The position numbers were made by a program, and so were the translations under genes. Under the pieces are notes generated by a model. The model saw only the letters and a list, made by a program, of their open reading frames with translations, was not told the origin of the DNA and did not search any database. From NCBI GenBank assembly GCA_026120185.1, contig JANUWF010001819.1, positions 682,001 through 746,000 on the forward strand: a stretch of 64,000 bases of DNA. The letters are read 5' to 3'. This document shows, one piece after another, positions 12,508 through 23,240 of this stretch; position 1 is the first letter of the stretch; every line of letters begins with the position of its first letter. Source of the stretch: Voacanga thouarsii (taxonomy: Eukaryota > Streptophyta > Magnoliopsida > Gentianales > Apocynaceae).

Positions 12508-12524
12508 ATGGACTCTCTTCTTCT

Positions 12525-12567
<43 letters not shown>
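12508..12567 (+). repeat. CT/CTT microsatellite in LTR A
   Basis: CTT repeats grade into a (CT)n run ending before TTGGCCGAA. The homologous site in LTR B (28124-28186) has a longer pure (CT)n run, and LTRs C and D have interrupted versions (54668-54732, 62278-62341). Confidence 0.95.
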
Positions 12568-12569
<2 letters not shown>

Positions 12570-14908
12570 CCGAACACTCTCTTCTTCTTGGCCGAATGGT
12601 TCTTCACCAATGGCCATGCTTTCTTCATCTTCCTTGGACGGATTTAGACATCTAGGAGTTGAGATCCATTCAAAACTCCTTCAAGGTACTCATCAATCAA
12701 GTAAGCCTTTTCAACCCTCCTTTTAAATTCTAGATTCATGTCTCTCGGATGATATTGGTAGGAGATGGATTATGAATAGGATTTAAGCATGTGTTGCTGT
12801 GATGAGTTGAGTTCGAAGCATGAATGGATGTGTGTATATGATGGAGTTGGGGTTGATGCATGTGATGATTTATCTTAGATGATATTATGATGTTTTTAGG
12901 GTTTAATACATGTCTCCTTGTCTTTGCGATCAAGTATGCTAGAGATTATGTCATCTATGATTAATAGGATTTATATTCATGTATGAGTATGGAAGCCATG
13001 ATTATGTTTATGCTAGTAAGGGTTGGATCATGCCTTGATAAATTTAGATCTATGCTTTTATTCATGATTTGGTTGATTTGATGAATTGAAGTGGAGTATA
13101 TGTTCATGATTGAGGTTAGCAAGTGAAATTATGATCATGACCTAGTTGTCCATAAGCTAAATTTTATTGCTTCAATAAAATGTTTAATATTATGAATTTT
13201 GCTAGTAATTTCGAAAAACCCTAGGAAGGATAGATTTGGATCATTATATATATAATAAGGATATTTTAGTCAAATAAATAATAGCTTTTGCTAGGAAAAA
13301 ATAAAACATATATATATTATATAAAATGATAATATTAAATAAAGCCTTTTATGAAAATAATCATAATAAGTAAAATATTTATTTAATTATTATCTTTTAA
13401 CCAAAACCTATTAAAATTTATTTATTATCTTTCAATAAAGATTCATTAAAATTTATTTTCAACTAATTTTAATTATCAATTATTTTCTAGCAATTAATTA
13501 TTAACAAATTATTATTTTACCTAATACCACCTAGGACCCTTTATCAAATAAACTCTAAATTATTCTTAGCAAAAGTTAAACCTTCAACTTATTAGTACCT
13601 ATTTCCCAAAACACTAATTATTTTAAATATCAAATTAGACTTAGTTTATAAACCTTTTATTTATTATTTGGCCTTAAAGCTTAGGACACTAGGATCATGG
13701 TAGTAGTGAGTTGAGTTAGTCTTATTTGTGAAAGTAGAATTTGGCTGGAGTTTGATTGTGATTTATATTTACCCCAGGCGGGGTTGGGTCAGCAATCGAA
13801 GATCTTTATTTTATCTCGAGCTAAGGATCAGGTAAGCTCCTGCATAAAACCTTATTGATGTAAAATGTTTATTATGGCAAGCCAAATGTAGAATGCATGG
13901 ATACTCATTTCTGTAAAGGCAATTGAGGATTGACTTCTTTCTTATTTCAGTCAAATGAATTATTTGAAAACCAATAAGCAGATTTACTCAAAATCAAAAA
14001 TTTTAATAAAACTAATTTTGATAAAGACTTTGGAAACCCTTAATTGCCATTTTCAAGTAGAACTGTGTTTGGTTCATTTTTCCCATGTGGGATACGTTAT
14101 GTTGAGTACTCAATAAGGGTGAACTGCTAGGGCTAGTCTTTGAGGGGTTAGGGTAAGTTTCTCAGTAGGTGGCCACCTCTGAGGGGTGAGTCCTACCCGG
14201 ATAAGATGTCAGTCCAGTAGGTCGTGCTGATCCGAGCTAGTAGTTTATTTTTCAGTTAAGTGACTGTGTTTTGCCGGAATGGGCACCCAGTTGTTGTTTG
14301 GGTATAGAGAATGAGGAGTATCTTGCCCGGTAGGCCAATCACCTACCTTTTTTGTCAGTCTGCACAAAGTGTTGGCATTCTAACCAGTTATGGGGCCCAA
14401 CGTGTGGTAACCCATGATCATTTCTTCTGAGTGGTTGATTTTATTGATTATGTATGGTTGGAAAAGCCAAAACACCACTCTTAATTTTAACTAATGTTTA
14501 TTGCTTGCCAGTATTTCTCTTATAAGGATTTTATACTTTGCATTCACGAACTGTTTTCACTCGACACTCAAGCACACACAAACTTATTGAGATTTTTGTC
14601 TCATCACCATTTTTACCATGATTTTAGGTCGATCCTGTTGTGGGGATGAGTAGCTAGATATTGCCTGCCTTGGAAGATTTTCTGATAATTTATTTTGTGT
14701 AGTGCTTTGGGGAGATGAGAGTGGATAAATTTTATTATGGATTTATTTTTGGTATTCTTGAATTTATTCTTGAGTTGTAATAAATTTTAAGTTAAAGTAT
14801 TATTTTTATTCCACAATTTTATTTGTATGACCTAATTAAAAAGACCCCTTGTCCTTTGAACAAGGCGACATCCCCAGCCCTGGCTGGCCTAGGTAGTGGG
14901 GTGTTACA

Positions 14909-15052
14909 ATAAATCCTAGATATAAAAAATAATCATCTACTAGTATATCTCTGCCATCCAAAGTTACACTTTGATTTGTATTTTTGCTAATACTGAACTT
15001 GCATTCCATATATCTAATACAGTGGATATTTTTTGTTTTCCTTTGCGTAAAG
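14909..15052 (-). mobile_element. RTE-clade LINE, upstream part across solo LTR A
   Basis: On the minus strand it reads YMECKFSISKNTN, VTLDGRDILVDD and then YLYLGFI. This matches the plant RTE block YMECKFS...YLGSIIHKDG. The reading frame resumes with YKDKEL on the far side of the 4.3 kb LTR, proving that the two pieces were one element before the insertion. Its upstream limit at 15052 is set by another LTR starting TGTAACACC. Confidence 0.85.
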
Positions 15053-15298
15053 TGTAACACCCTACATTTTTCATGTCGTAGTGGGCCTGGTCTTTGTGAG
15101 AAGTCACCCCATCTGAACTCCCAGATAAAGGGTCTTTATAACGATTTATAACTTAATTGCCAGTAAATTCAATCTAAAATCTTAAATGAACATGAAATTT
15201 AATTCATAATAATCTTGAAATTACATCTCAAGTATATTACAACACATAGTTATTCGATCTTCTATCTCTGACAAGACAGATCAATACCATATTCTACT
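15053..15298 (-). repeat. solo LTR F, 3' piece (split by the Athila-like array)
   Basis: It begins TGTAACACC on the plus strand. Its partner piece, 32070-33471, ends GGTGTTACA, an exact inverted match, so the two pieces together make one LTR of about 1.65 kb. The flanking 5-mers TAAAG (15048-15052) and TAGAG (33472-33476) differ at one base and may be an aged target duplication. The minus orientation is inferred from a TATA box in the other piece. Confidence 0.6.
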
Positions 15299-16652
15299 CG
15301 ATGCGTAAATTTTAGGTCTATAAAAATAATTGAATTTGAATCCATCCCTTAGTTAAGTTTTAATTAAAACATTAATCCTAAAATATACACAAACAAGCAA
15401 GTATAGTATAGAGAATTAACGAATTTCAATCCTCAAAGGAACAATAACACACTAATCAATTTTCATTCATTGTTTAAACGACTAAATAAATTGATAAGAT
15501 AATAGAAAGAAAAATAAAGAAATATGTACAACTCAATGATGTAGGAAATGTAATTTAGACAACTATCCTAGTATACATGACAATGAATCATTTAGCAACT
15601 ATCTCAATTAATCATCATCTTAGCATCATGAAGGAATATAAAGTAAAATTCAATCGTTTCCCAAATCATGAGTTCACTTATATAGACTTCACTTATTTCC
15701 CAATCCATGAAATTACTATTTCTTGATTAAATTAGCAGATTTCTCAATTAAACCAATATAACCAAAAAGATGCATTAGACTCAATTCCTCATAAACATGA
15801 AATTATTTAATGACCCAATACTCTAGATGAAATAAACTAATCTTTGATTACTTTGGTTCTTTATCTTAACTTTATTTTCCAAGTCCGTTAAGAAATAACA
15901 AATATGAAATCAAAGAAATTAAATTAACTCCTAACATCGTTTCTCAAGTCAATTAGAAGCAAATCTAACTTCATCAACTCTTCATAATCACAAGTAATCA
16001 AACATCAAGAATGATAAAAAATTGATTAAATAACTAAAATAATCAAAAAATCGTGAATCGCAAAATAATGTTAAATTACAATGAAAATATTAATTACATT
16101 ATTATTCTAGAAAAAAAAATAAAGGTAAAAGAAATAACTCATAGAGAAGCCTACCTTCTTCTCTTTGGAAACCCTTTTCAATAGAAGTTTTGATCCTTGG
16201 ATTCATTACTTTCCCTTCTATTTTTCTTATATTTACAAGCTTCTTTGATGCCCAAATTCATTACTTGAGAAGTCTTGGCCGAGTAAGATTCAGAAAATAC
16301 CAAAATCTTTTGAAAAATACCAAATTTGTGCATAGAATTACGTCCATCCAACCGGACCTGGCGTCAAGTTGCTTCGACCTACCTGGCGCCAGGTGTATTC
16401 TGTTTGCCCTAGACGTTGCTCTATTTTCTCTATTTTTCTAGATTGGACCTGACTCCTAGTGCAGTTGCCAAACCTGGCACTAGGTGCAATCTGAAAATTT
16501 TCCCTTTTTGCTCGAAATCCACTCAATTTTGTATAAATTCGTCAAAAATACTTTTTACAAGTAAAATATCAAATAGGAAGAAATATGTCTAGTTATTACA
16601 TCAAAAGTATCTCAAATAACTAGAAAAATAGTGATAAATTTAGCCCCTATCA
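15299..16652 (-). repeat. Athila-like LTR 1 (outer 3' LTR)
   Basis: On the minus strand it runs from TGATAGGGGC (16652) to GCATCG (15299); the consensus end is GCATCA, so the last base is changed. It is preceded on its internal side by the purine-rich tract GTGTGGAGGTATG. It contains palindromic CCTGGCGCCAGG motifs at about 16357-16490. An open frame at 16190-16441 has no domain and repeats in degraded form in LTR 3. Confidence 0.85.
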
Positions 16653-18026
16653 CATACCTCCACACTTGAGCTTTTGCTTGTCCTCAAACAAAACACTTAA
16701 GTCAAGAAAATCATCAAGAAAACACAAATTTTTTATAATTCCAAAATTTTGAAACATAACAATGATTATAACTTTTCTTCAAAGATTAGATAAAACTCTT
16801 GCTATTAATCTAACCCTTTGAAAGCAATTACATTTTGAAGCATTTGATAAGACATCACAAAACTTTAGACATTAAATTAATTAAGTTTATACCTTAGTCT
16901 AAGAAAATTATTTCACCCTTCAAGTAAAAACATAGATAACATAAATCATACAAGTCAAGCTATCTACCAACTCAAACATTATAAATCCAAAAATTACACA
17001 ACTTAAGTCATGATGAAAGGAAAGCACTCCAATTTTTTTCCTCTCAATGTTTTCAAAGACTTAGGGAATTGATAGCCTTAAGTTCATGAATTTCTTTTCA
17101 CATAGCGTATTAGCCCCCTTTTAGTCATTACTTATTATTTTTTAACATTTTTTTCCTTCTCTTCTACTTTTGGAAATTAATAGCTTTAAGAAAGTGAGTT
17201 TCTCTTTACTATCTGTATTGGCCCCCATAAACAAGCAAAACTTATTTTTCTCATCAACAACAATCAACTCATTATTCTCAATCTTCAACTCACAATCAAA
17301 AAATTTTCACAATTGTTTACAATCTTTCCATTCAAAGATATTTTTTCCTCACATTTCTTATCCCAACTCAAAGCTAAGTAAAGTTTAAACCCATAATACA
17401 AGAGTTAGTCAACAACTTTTTCCACATTCATCATATTCTCTATATTCAAATTAGATGAGTCAAATAATATTCATACACCAATGCATAAATAAGATTAATC
17501 CAAATTCTCAAATCTTAAGACATCCCATCCAATAAATCAATTCCATAAAATCCATTAAATGAAGGACAAAACTCATATCTAAGTAAGAAAGATAATTACA
17601 ACCTTGCAAAATAATAAAACCACAAAAAATTTTGAAATTTTTTTAAATTCACACAAAAATGATATGAAAAATATCTTCAATACCTAAATTCTCCCCCCAT
17701 ACTTAAACGGGACATTATCCTTAATGGCAAAAAATAGAACCATGAAAGTGAAGTCAAGAAGACCAAAATAAATAAAGAGGAAAAAAGAGAAAAGAAAATA
17801 CTTCCATTGCGAATTAGTTCCAATATGAGTGAATCCACCACAAGGAGTCATTAGAGAATGGTACCTAACTCAAAAAAAAAAAACAAAAATATAAATCTAA
17901 AAAAAGAGGAAGAAATGAAAAATAAAAGAAAAAATAAGAACTAAAAACTAAGAAAGGTTATTAAAATTCAAAAGAAAAAGAATTAAATGAAAAACAACAG
18001 AAAGTACAAGAAAAGGGAGTAAGGAG
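16653..18026 (-). other. 3' noncoding internal region of the Athila-like element
   Basis: AT-rich sequence with no recognised gene. Its start pairs with the purine-rich tract next to LTR 1. Minus-strand TTGAGGACAAGCAAAAGC (near 16671-16688) and the GGACAA...TTTAAGTATGGGGG-like block (about 17690-17720) resemble motifs found downstream of pol in Athila-type elements. The same order of motifs recurs at 23241-24700. Confidence 0.6.
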
Positions 18027-19217
18027 TAAATCAAAAGTCTTCAGACTCATCATCATCATCTCGGGCAGCTCGACTAGTGGATTGGTGAATCAGGGTCGCC
18101 AATTTTTGTTCTGGGACATCCTAACGGCGATGGAGGTCAGCAAAGGAATCTCGCAGCTAAAGAAGGATGGTCATTTAGCTCTCCAGTTGGGCCTGCGCTC
18201 GTACCTCAAAGTCAACACTATAATGAGAATCAGTGGCATTGGTGCAAGGTCGAGTAGGCTGCTCCTCTGGCTCCTCTTCATCAGAGGAAAGTTCTACCAT
18301 CCCGTGATACTGTACCTCAAAAGGCTTTTTCCATCGCCTTGCTTTCTCATCATATCAATAGGCTCACTGAACCAAAGTATGCTCAGTCACTAGGTTCTGG
18401 TCAGTGGTCGGCTCAATAAGCTCTCTATCTAAATTTACCCCAAAGTCCCATAAGATACGCATAATGACTAAAGGAAATTTGAGGGCTTTGGCTGAGATGC
18501 GAGAGTAAACAACCTCTCTCATGGACTGAATAATACTAGGGGTAAGAGGAATAGGCTCACTCCTCATCATCTTATCAAGAATGTAAATATTAAGGACCCT
18601 AGACTCATTAAAGCCACTAGCCTTAGAGTAAATATTGAAAGAGAATATGTAGATTAAGACATGCAATCCTCAATATCATTATTGGAGTAGTAGCAATATT
18701 GACCTATCTACCCCTTTCTCCACATATGCAAACTAGTCATCACACCACTAACATCCCAAGTTGGCTCAGAAATAATCTTTTGATTATTATGGTCTACAGC
18801 TATCCATGACCCCTCATCAGGCACTCCCAAAATCTTGGCTAATCTAGCCTTATCAAACTCAATGGGTACCCCTTTTACCATAGTAGAAATGACCTGGAGG
18901 TTGTTTTTCTTTTTATCCTGCATATTGGCATAGAATTCTCTAACTCGCATAGGACAATAAGCTGCCCCAAGTTAAATGATAGGCCCCCACCCTTGTCACC
19001 TAAACATAGTAGAAAGCTTCAAGGAATTATCTAAGGAAGGCCTATACATCTTTTCCACTATGATTTTGTTATATTGGTGACATTAATACTAAATTTGACA
19101 ACTAGGATCAAAGAATTGGGTAGGTTACGTAGGTGGAGGCTTAAAAGATGCTGTAGATGAAGATAAAGCTCTAACTCTCTTAGCCCCAAGTGCCAATCCC
19201 TTAGATCTCCTAGACAT
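18027..19217 (-). pseudogene. plant-transposon-protein ORF in Athila-like element (PF20167-like)
   Basis: The start ATG at 19217 gives MSRRSKGLALGAKRVRALSS. The middle piece (18950-18708) reads MRVREFYANMQ...VKGVPIEFDKARLAKILGVP. The next (18666-18364) continues in another frame with RVLNIYILDKMM and ILWDFGVNLD. The tail (18350-18030) reads YWYDEKARRWKKPFE and an acidic run DDDDESED. REFYAN, a V(R/K)G(V) strand and a LGxP turn are the pattern of the 'putative plant transposon protein' family, which I recall only by pattern and could not search. No enzymatic function is known. It lies between gag and the 3' LTR, where Athila elements carry their extra ORF. Stops and frameshifts (18690, 19080, 19130) break it. 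Confidence 0.6.
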
Positions 19218-20399
19218 GATGAAGATGTGATAATGGATAAAGGTAGGATTACAAGAAAGATGATAGGACACCCTCAAGATTACTCCTTACAACACAATCA
19301 AATACAACCCTCAATGGTCTCACAATCACAACACTACTCAATACAACTAGCACCTCAATATACCGCAAAACACCACAAAATAACCAATACAACACAACCT
19401 CCTCTAATAGTTCTTGCAAAAAGATAGCCAGTGTCCAATCCAAAACACAATATCAATATCCATGATCAAATTATCAATATCATTCATATCATAATATAAA
19501 GCTCATAATCACAATGCTAAGTTAAGCATGAACAATTATCTCTCAATCTATGAAATAAATATCTTGGTAAGCTCAAAATTACACATATGAGAGGCATACT
19601 CAACATCTTCAAAAAAGATGTGAAACATGAATTCCATCAATCAAATAACATTATTAATTATATACTCATGCTAACTAATCCTTAAAGAAAGAAAAATGTT
19701 CATTCAATCCATCCAACCAAGAAGAATAAACAAGAATTTTTGGACCAAAATTTATCGAAAAATACCCAATAATCAATATGAAAAATTGAACCATAAAAGT
19801 GCAGGAAAATCATACCACAATGATCTCCAATGTATAGGTGATGATCCTATGCAAAAAGATGGAAGAAATTGTGCACTAAGTGGAAGGATTGAAAAATAGG
19901 TTTTGTGAAGAAATATTAGATTTTTTTTATTTTATTCCAATTTTTCAAGAACAAAGTGATGATTTTGTATTTAGAAGGTGTTTTGGAGGGTTAGAAAGTG
20001 ATCCGACGGTATTTTGAAGTTGCACCCGACGATGGGTTGAGAAAAAAAAAAAAAAAGAGGGAGATAAAGATTGTTTGAAAAAAAAAAAGGCCAAAAGTGA
20101 CCGTTGGTGACTTATGGCCGATGGGACCTGGCGCGCAGGCCCAAGTACTGGGCCTGGTGCATGGCCCATGTGTCTTGGTGCATTGTTTTTAGCCGTGCTG
20201 GCCCGCTGCCAAGTCAGCTTTGGCCGACCAAAAACATATTTTTTTAATTAATTAATTAATTAAAACAATCACAATTAAACCATGAATATTATGAAGAAAA
20301 TTCATCTTAGAAAATAAAAAAGACATGAAAATAAAGGAAAGTATACAAAAATTAAATAGATGTCCTAAAATCAAAAGAAAACCAAATCAGTAAAACTCA
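19218..20399. other. internal spacer replacing pol in the Athila-like element
   Basis: No RT, protease or integrase motif was seen on either strand, although pol would be expected here between gag and the extra ORF. It holds a GC-rich patch with CTGGCGCGCAGG and GGCCTGG repeats (20125-20225), A-runs at 20041 and 20078, and an AATT repeat (20246-20264). A large pol deletion is inferred. Confidence 0.6.
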
Positions 20400-21530
20400 T
20401 TTCTTTCCACGATCAAGATTATGTGGATTGGTCTCAGTATTTCCCGAAAGGGATCTCGCTTGACGATCTCCAAAGAGTTTGTCCAGTTGTCCAATTTAAT
20501 TCTCGAGGTTGCGCATGGACACCTCCAAATTTCTTATGGTTGCATCTACTCTTTGAAATCGTGTTTCTGTACCATTTACTAATTGGTTAACCAACTCTTC
20601 TAGTGATAGCTTAGGCGATGGTTCATTGTAAGCCAAGGAAGGTTGAGTCATTTGATTCCCAAAATTAGAAGAAGTCAGCCTAGGTTGGTTTTGGTTGTTC
20701 CATGAAGGTTAGGATGATTTCTCCAACTAAGGTTGTAAGTGGTGCTATAAGGATTGTTACCTTGTCATCCATTGTCTACAAACGCAACTTGTTCTAATGA
20801 CTCATGTGATGACCTCATACTTTGGCACTCATGATTTGGATGCCCTTTCCCACAAAAATCACAATTAACATTCATTCCCTATTCTTGGGAATGAGACATC
20901 ACCATTTGCTCCATCTTTTTATGTCAGTGCCTCCACATTAGCCTCCAAAGTTGCCATTGTATCCACCTTGTGCACTATATGAACATGAGCTTTTAACAGT
21001 GAACTACCCCAAGTATAGTTGTTTGTTCTAGTTGAGGAAAAATATTTTGCTAAAAATTTTTCAGCCAAAGCATTCCAAGTGGTGATGGATCTGGCTAGTA
21101 AAGACTTTAGCCAAGATTTTGCTCTATCTCTCAAATAAAAAGGGAAAAAGTCTTAGTTTAATAGTATCTTTAGAAACACCATTCATTTTAAAAGTGTCAC
21201 AAATTTCTGAAAAAATCGCAAGGTGGGCATTAGGATCTTCCTCAAGTAGCCCATCAAATTATACCATTCTTTGAATTATTTGGATGATGTTGGGCTTTAT
21301 TTCAAAGTTATTAGCTTCTATCCTAGGTCTCGTAATGCTCAAGCCTATACCTGAGATTGCAAGTTTCACAAAATCGTCCATAATCCTCCTATTATTACCA
21401 CAATTGTTGGGTTGATTAACCTCCATGTCGTCTCTTACCCTTTGTCTAGCCACCTTTCGAATCCTTGTTAATGTCCTCTCAATCTCCGGATCAAGATCTA
21501 CTATGTCATCTTTAGATCGTTAGGTCATAC
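20400..21530 (-). pseudogene. Athila-type gag
   Basis: On the minus strand the N-terminal part (21530-21260) has IERTLTRIRKVARQR and RPRIEANNFEIKP. The core (21134-20919) has LRDRAKSWLKSL, ITTWNALAEKFLAKYFSS, the retrotransposon gag domain (PF03732-like). A knuckle, CDFCGKGHPNHEC (CX2CX3HX4C), lies near 20865-20825, then NNPYSTTYN.SWRNHPN. A C-terminal coiled-coil-like LEELVNQLVNGTETRFQRV (about 20620-20560) follows. These blocks in this order are characteristic of Athila-lineage gag. The frame is interrupted by stops near 21258, 21140, 20917 and 20770. It ends abruptly near 20400 where protease and pol should follow. Confidence 0.82.
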
Positions 21531-21716
21531 AAGGGCTAGATCTATAGAGACAATAAGATAGTAAGATTATAGAATCTAGAAGTTAAGCAACTATATACAC
21601 ACATGAATTGGGTTAGTGAAATTACAACATATAGTGAAATCAGAGAATTACAAGAATTTGTGTCCAAGTTTAATTCTTTCATGTGTACAATATCTTGTTT
21701 GTTATGTTTCAAGGTT

Positions 21717-23240
21717 TGATGCTTAAATTTTAGGTATATAAAATCATCCATTTTAAATCTATCCTTTAATCAAGTTTTAATTAAAACATTAATCCCAAAA
21801 TACACACGTGAACAAATATACTTATTGCAAGCATAGTACAGAGAATTAACGAGTATCGATTCTCAAAGGAATAAGTACATACTAATCACTTTTCTTTCAT
21901 TGTTTAATCGACCCAAATAAAGTGAGAAAATAATAGAAAGAAAAACTAAAGAAACATATACAACTCAAGGCTGTAGATTTATGCAATTTAGACAAGTACC
22001 CTAAAAAACATAACAATGAACCAATTAGCAATTCTCTTAACTAATTATCATCTTGGCATCATGAAGAAATATAAAGTAAAACTCAATCATCTCACAAGTC
22101 GTGATTCTACTTAGGTAAATCCCACTTCATATCCCAATCCATGGAATTCTATATTTTGATTATATTAACAGATTTGTTAATCAAGCTAATCCTAACCAAA
22201 ACATGCATTAGGCTCAATTCCTTATGAACACGAAATTAGCTAATAACCCTTTGCTCGAGATGAAATTAACTAACCTTTGATCACTTAGTCCTATAACCTT
22301 AACTTCGTTGCTTAAGTCCATTAAGATTAGACAAATACAAAATTAATGCAATGAAACTCTTAACATCGTCATCTTAAGTTAATTAGAAGAACTCGCATCA
22401 ATAACTAATGAATTCAAGTAATCAATTATCAAAGATGACAAAGAATTGATCAAATAACTAAACTAACCTAAAATCATGAATTCCAAAATAATGTTAAATT
22501 ACAATAAAAACATTGAATACATCACTGCTAAAGAAAAAGAAAACAAGGAGAAAATAAAGCACTCATAGACAGGCCTCTTTATTCTTCCTTGAAAACTTCC
22601 TTGAACAATTCTCATTGATTTGGGTAAATATCTCCTTCAATGAGAGAATCAGAATTTATGCCCTTTTATTCACCTCTCTATATTGTAAATATCTCAAACC
22701 CTTTGTTCTCTTATGCTTTTATAGGACTATTGTATGCCTATTTCGTAGCTGAGGAAGTCTTAGCCGAGTAGGAATAGGAAAATACCAAAATCCTTGAATA
22801 AGTCCTAATTTCGCGTACAGAATTTCCACCTCCAGAATCTACCTGGCGTCGGGTACCTTCGACCCACCTAGTGCCAGGTACACTCTATTCTTCCTCTATT
22901 TTTTGCGTCTTTTCCTTAGCAAGCAGAATGGACCAGGCGCTAGGTACACTTGCCAAACCTGGTGCCAAGTATATTCTGGAAATATCCCTAAAGCTCGTTC
23001 AATCTCTACTGCTGGACAGAATGGACCCGACGCCTGGTCTATTGGCTGAACTTGGCGCCAAGAACATTCTAGTTCTATGCACTTTCTACTCGATTTTAAC
23101 CTAAATCTGCACATAATTTCCAAAAACACCTTGTACAAGCAAAATGTCAAATTGAAAGAATATACTTAGTTATTACAACAAATGTATCTTAAAACAATCT
23201 CAAATAATTAGGAAAAGAATGGTAATTTTAACCCCTATCA
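21717..23240 (-). repeat. Athila-like LTR 2 (central, shared)
   Basis: It runs from TGATAGGGGT (23240) to GCATCA (21717) on the minus strand, about 1.52 kb, and is homologous to LTRs 1 and 3. On its right is the tract GTGTGGGGGTATG, as for a 3' LTR; on its left is the gag leader, as for a 5' LTR. It therefore serves both internal regions. The PBS expected at 21690-21710 is not recognisable. It holds the largest cluster of CTGGCGCCAGG-like palindromes (22835-23075). Confidence 0.82.

Larger units (their letters stand above)
10573..14908 (+). repeat. solo LTR of a Tekay/Del-type gypsy element (copy A)
   Basis: It begins TGTGAAACCCC and ends GGGGTGTTACA, 4336 bp, and is flanked on both sides by ATAAA (10568-10572 and 14909-14913), a perfect 5 bp target duplication. 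No internal sequence follows, so it is a solo LTR left by LTR-LTR recombination. It is alignable through its length with 26191-30562, 52743-57066 and 60350-64000; the copy at 52743 is joined to a PBS and pol and supplies the lineage. It sits inside an RTE LINE. Small open frames inside (10471-12933) are LTR sequence. Confidence 0.95.

Noticed and set aside
12398..12628. Arg/Glu-repeat protein
   Set aside because: It is the antisense reading of the CT microsatellite in an LTR.
20246..20264. CRISPR-like or satellite array
   Set aside because: It is a short AATT simple repeat; no spaced repeat units anywhere in the window.
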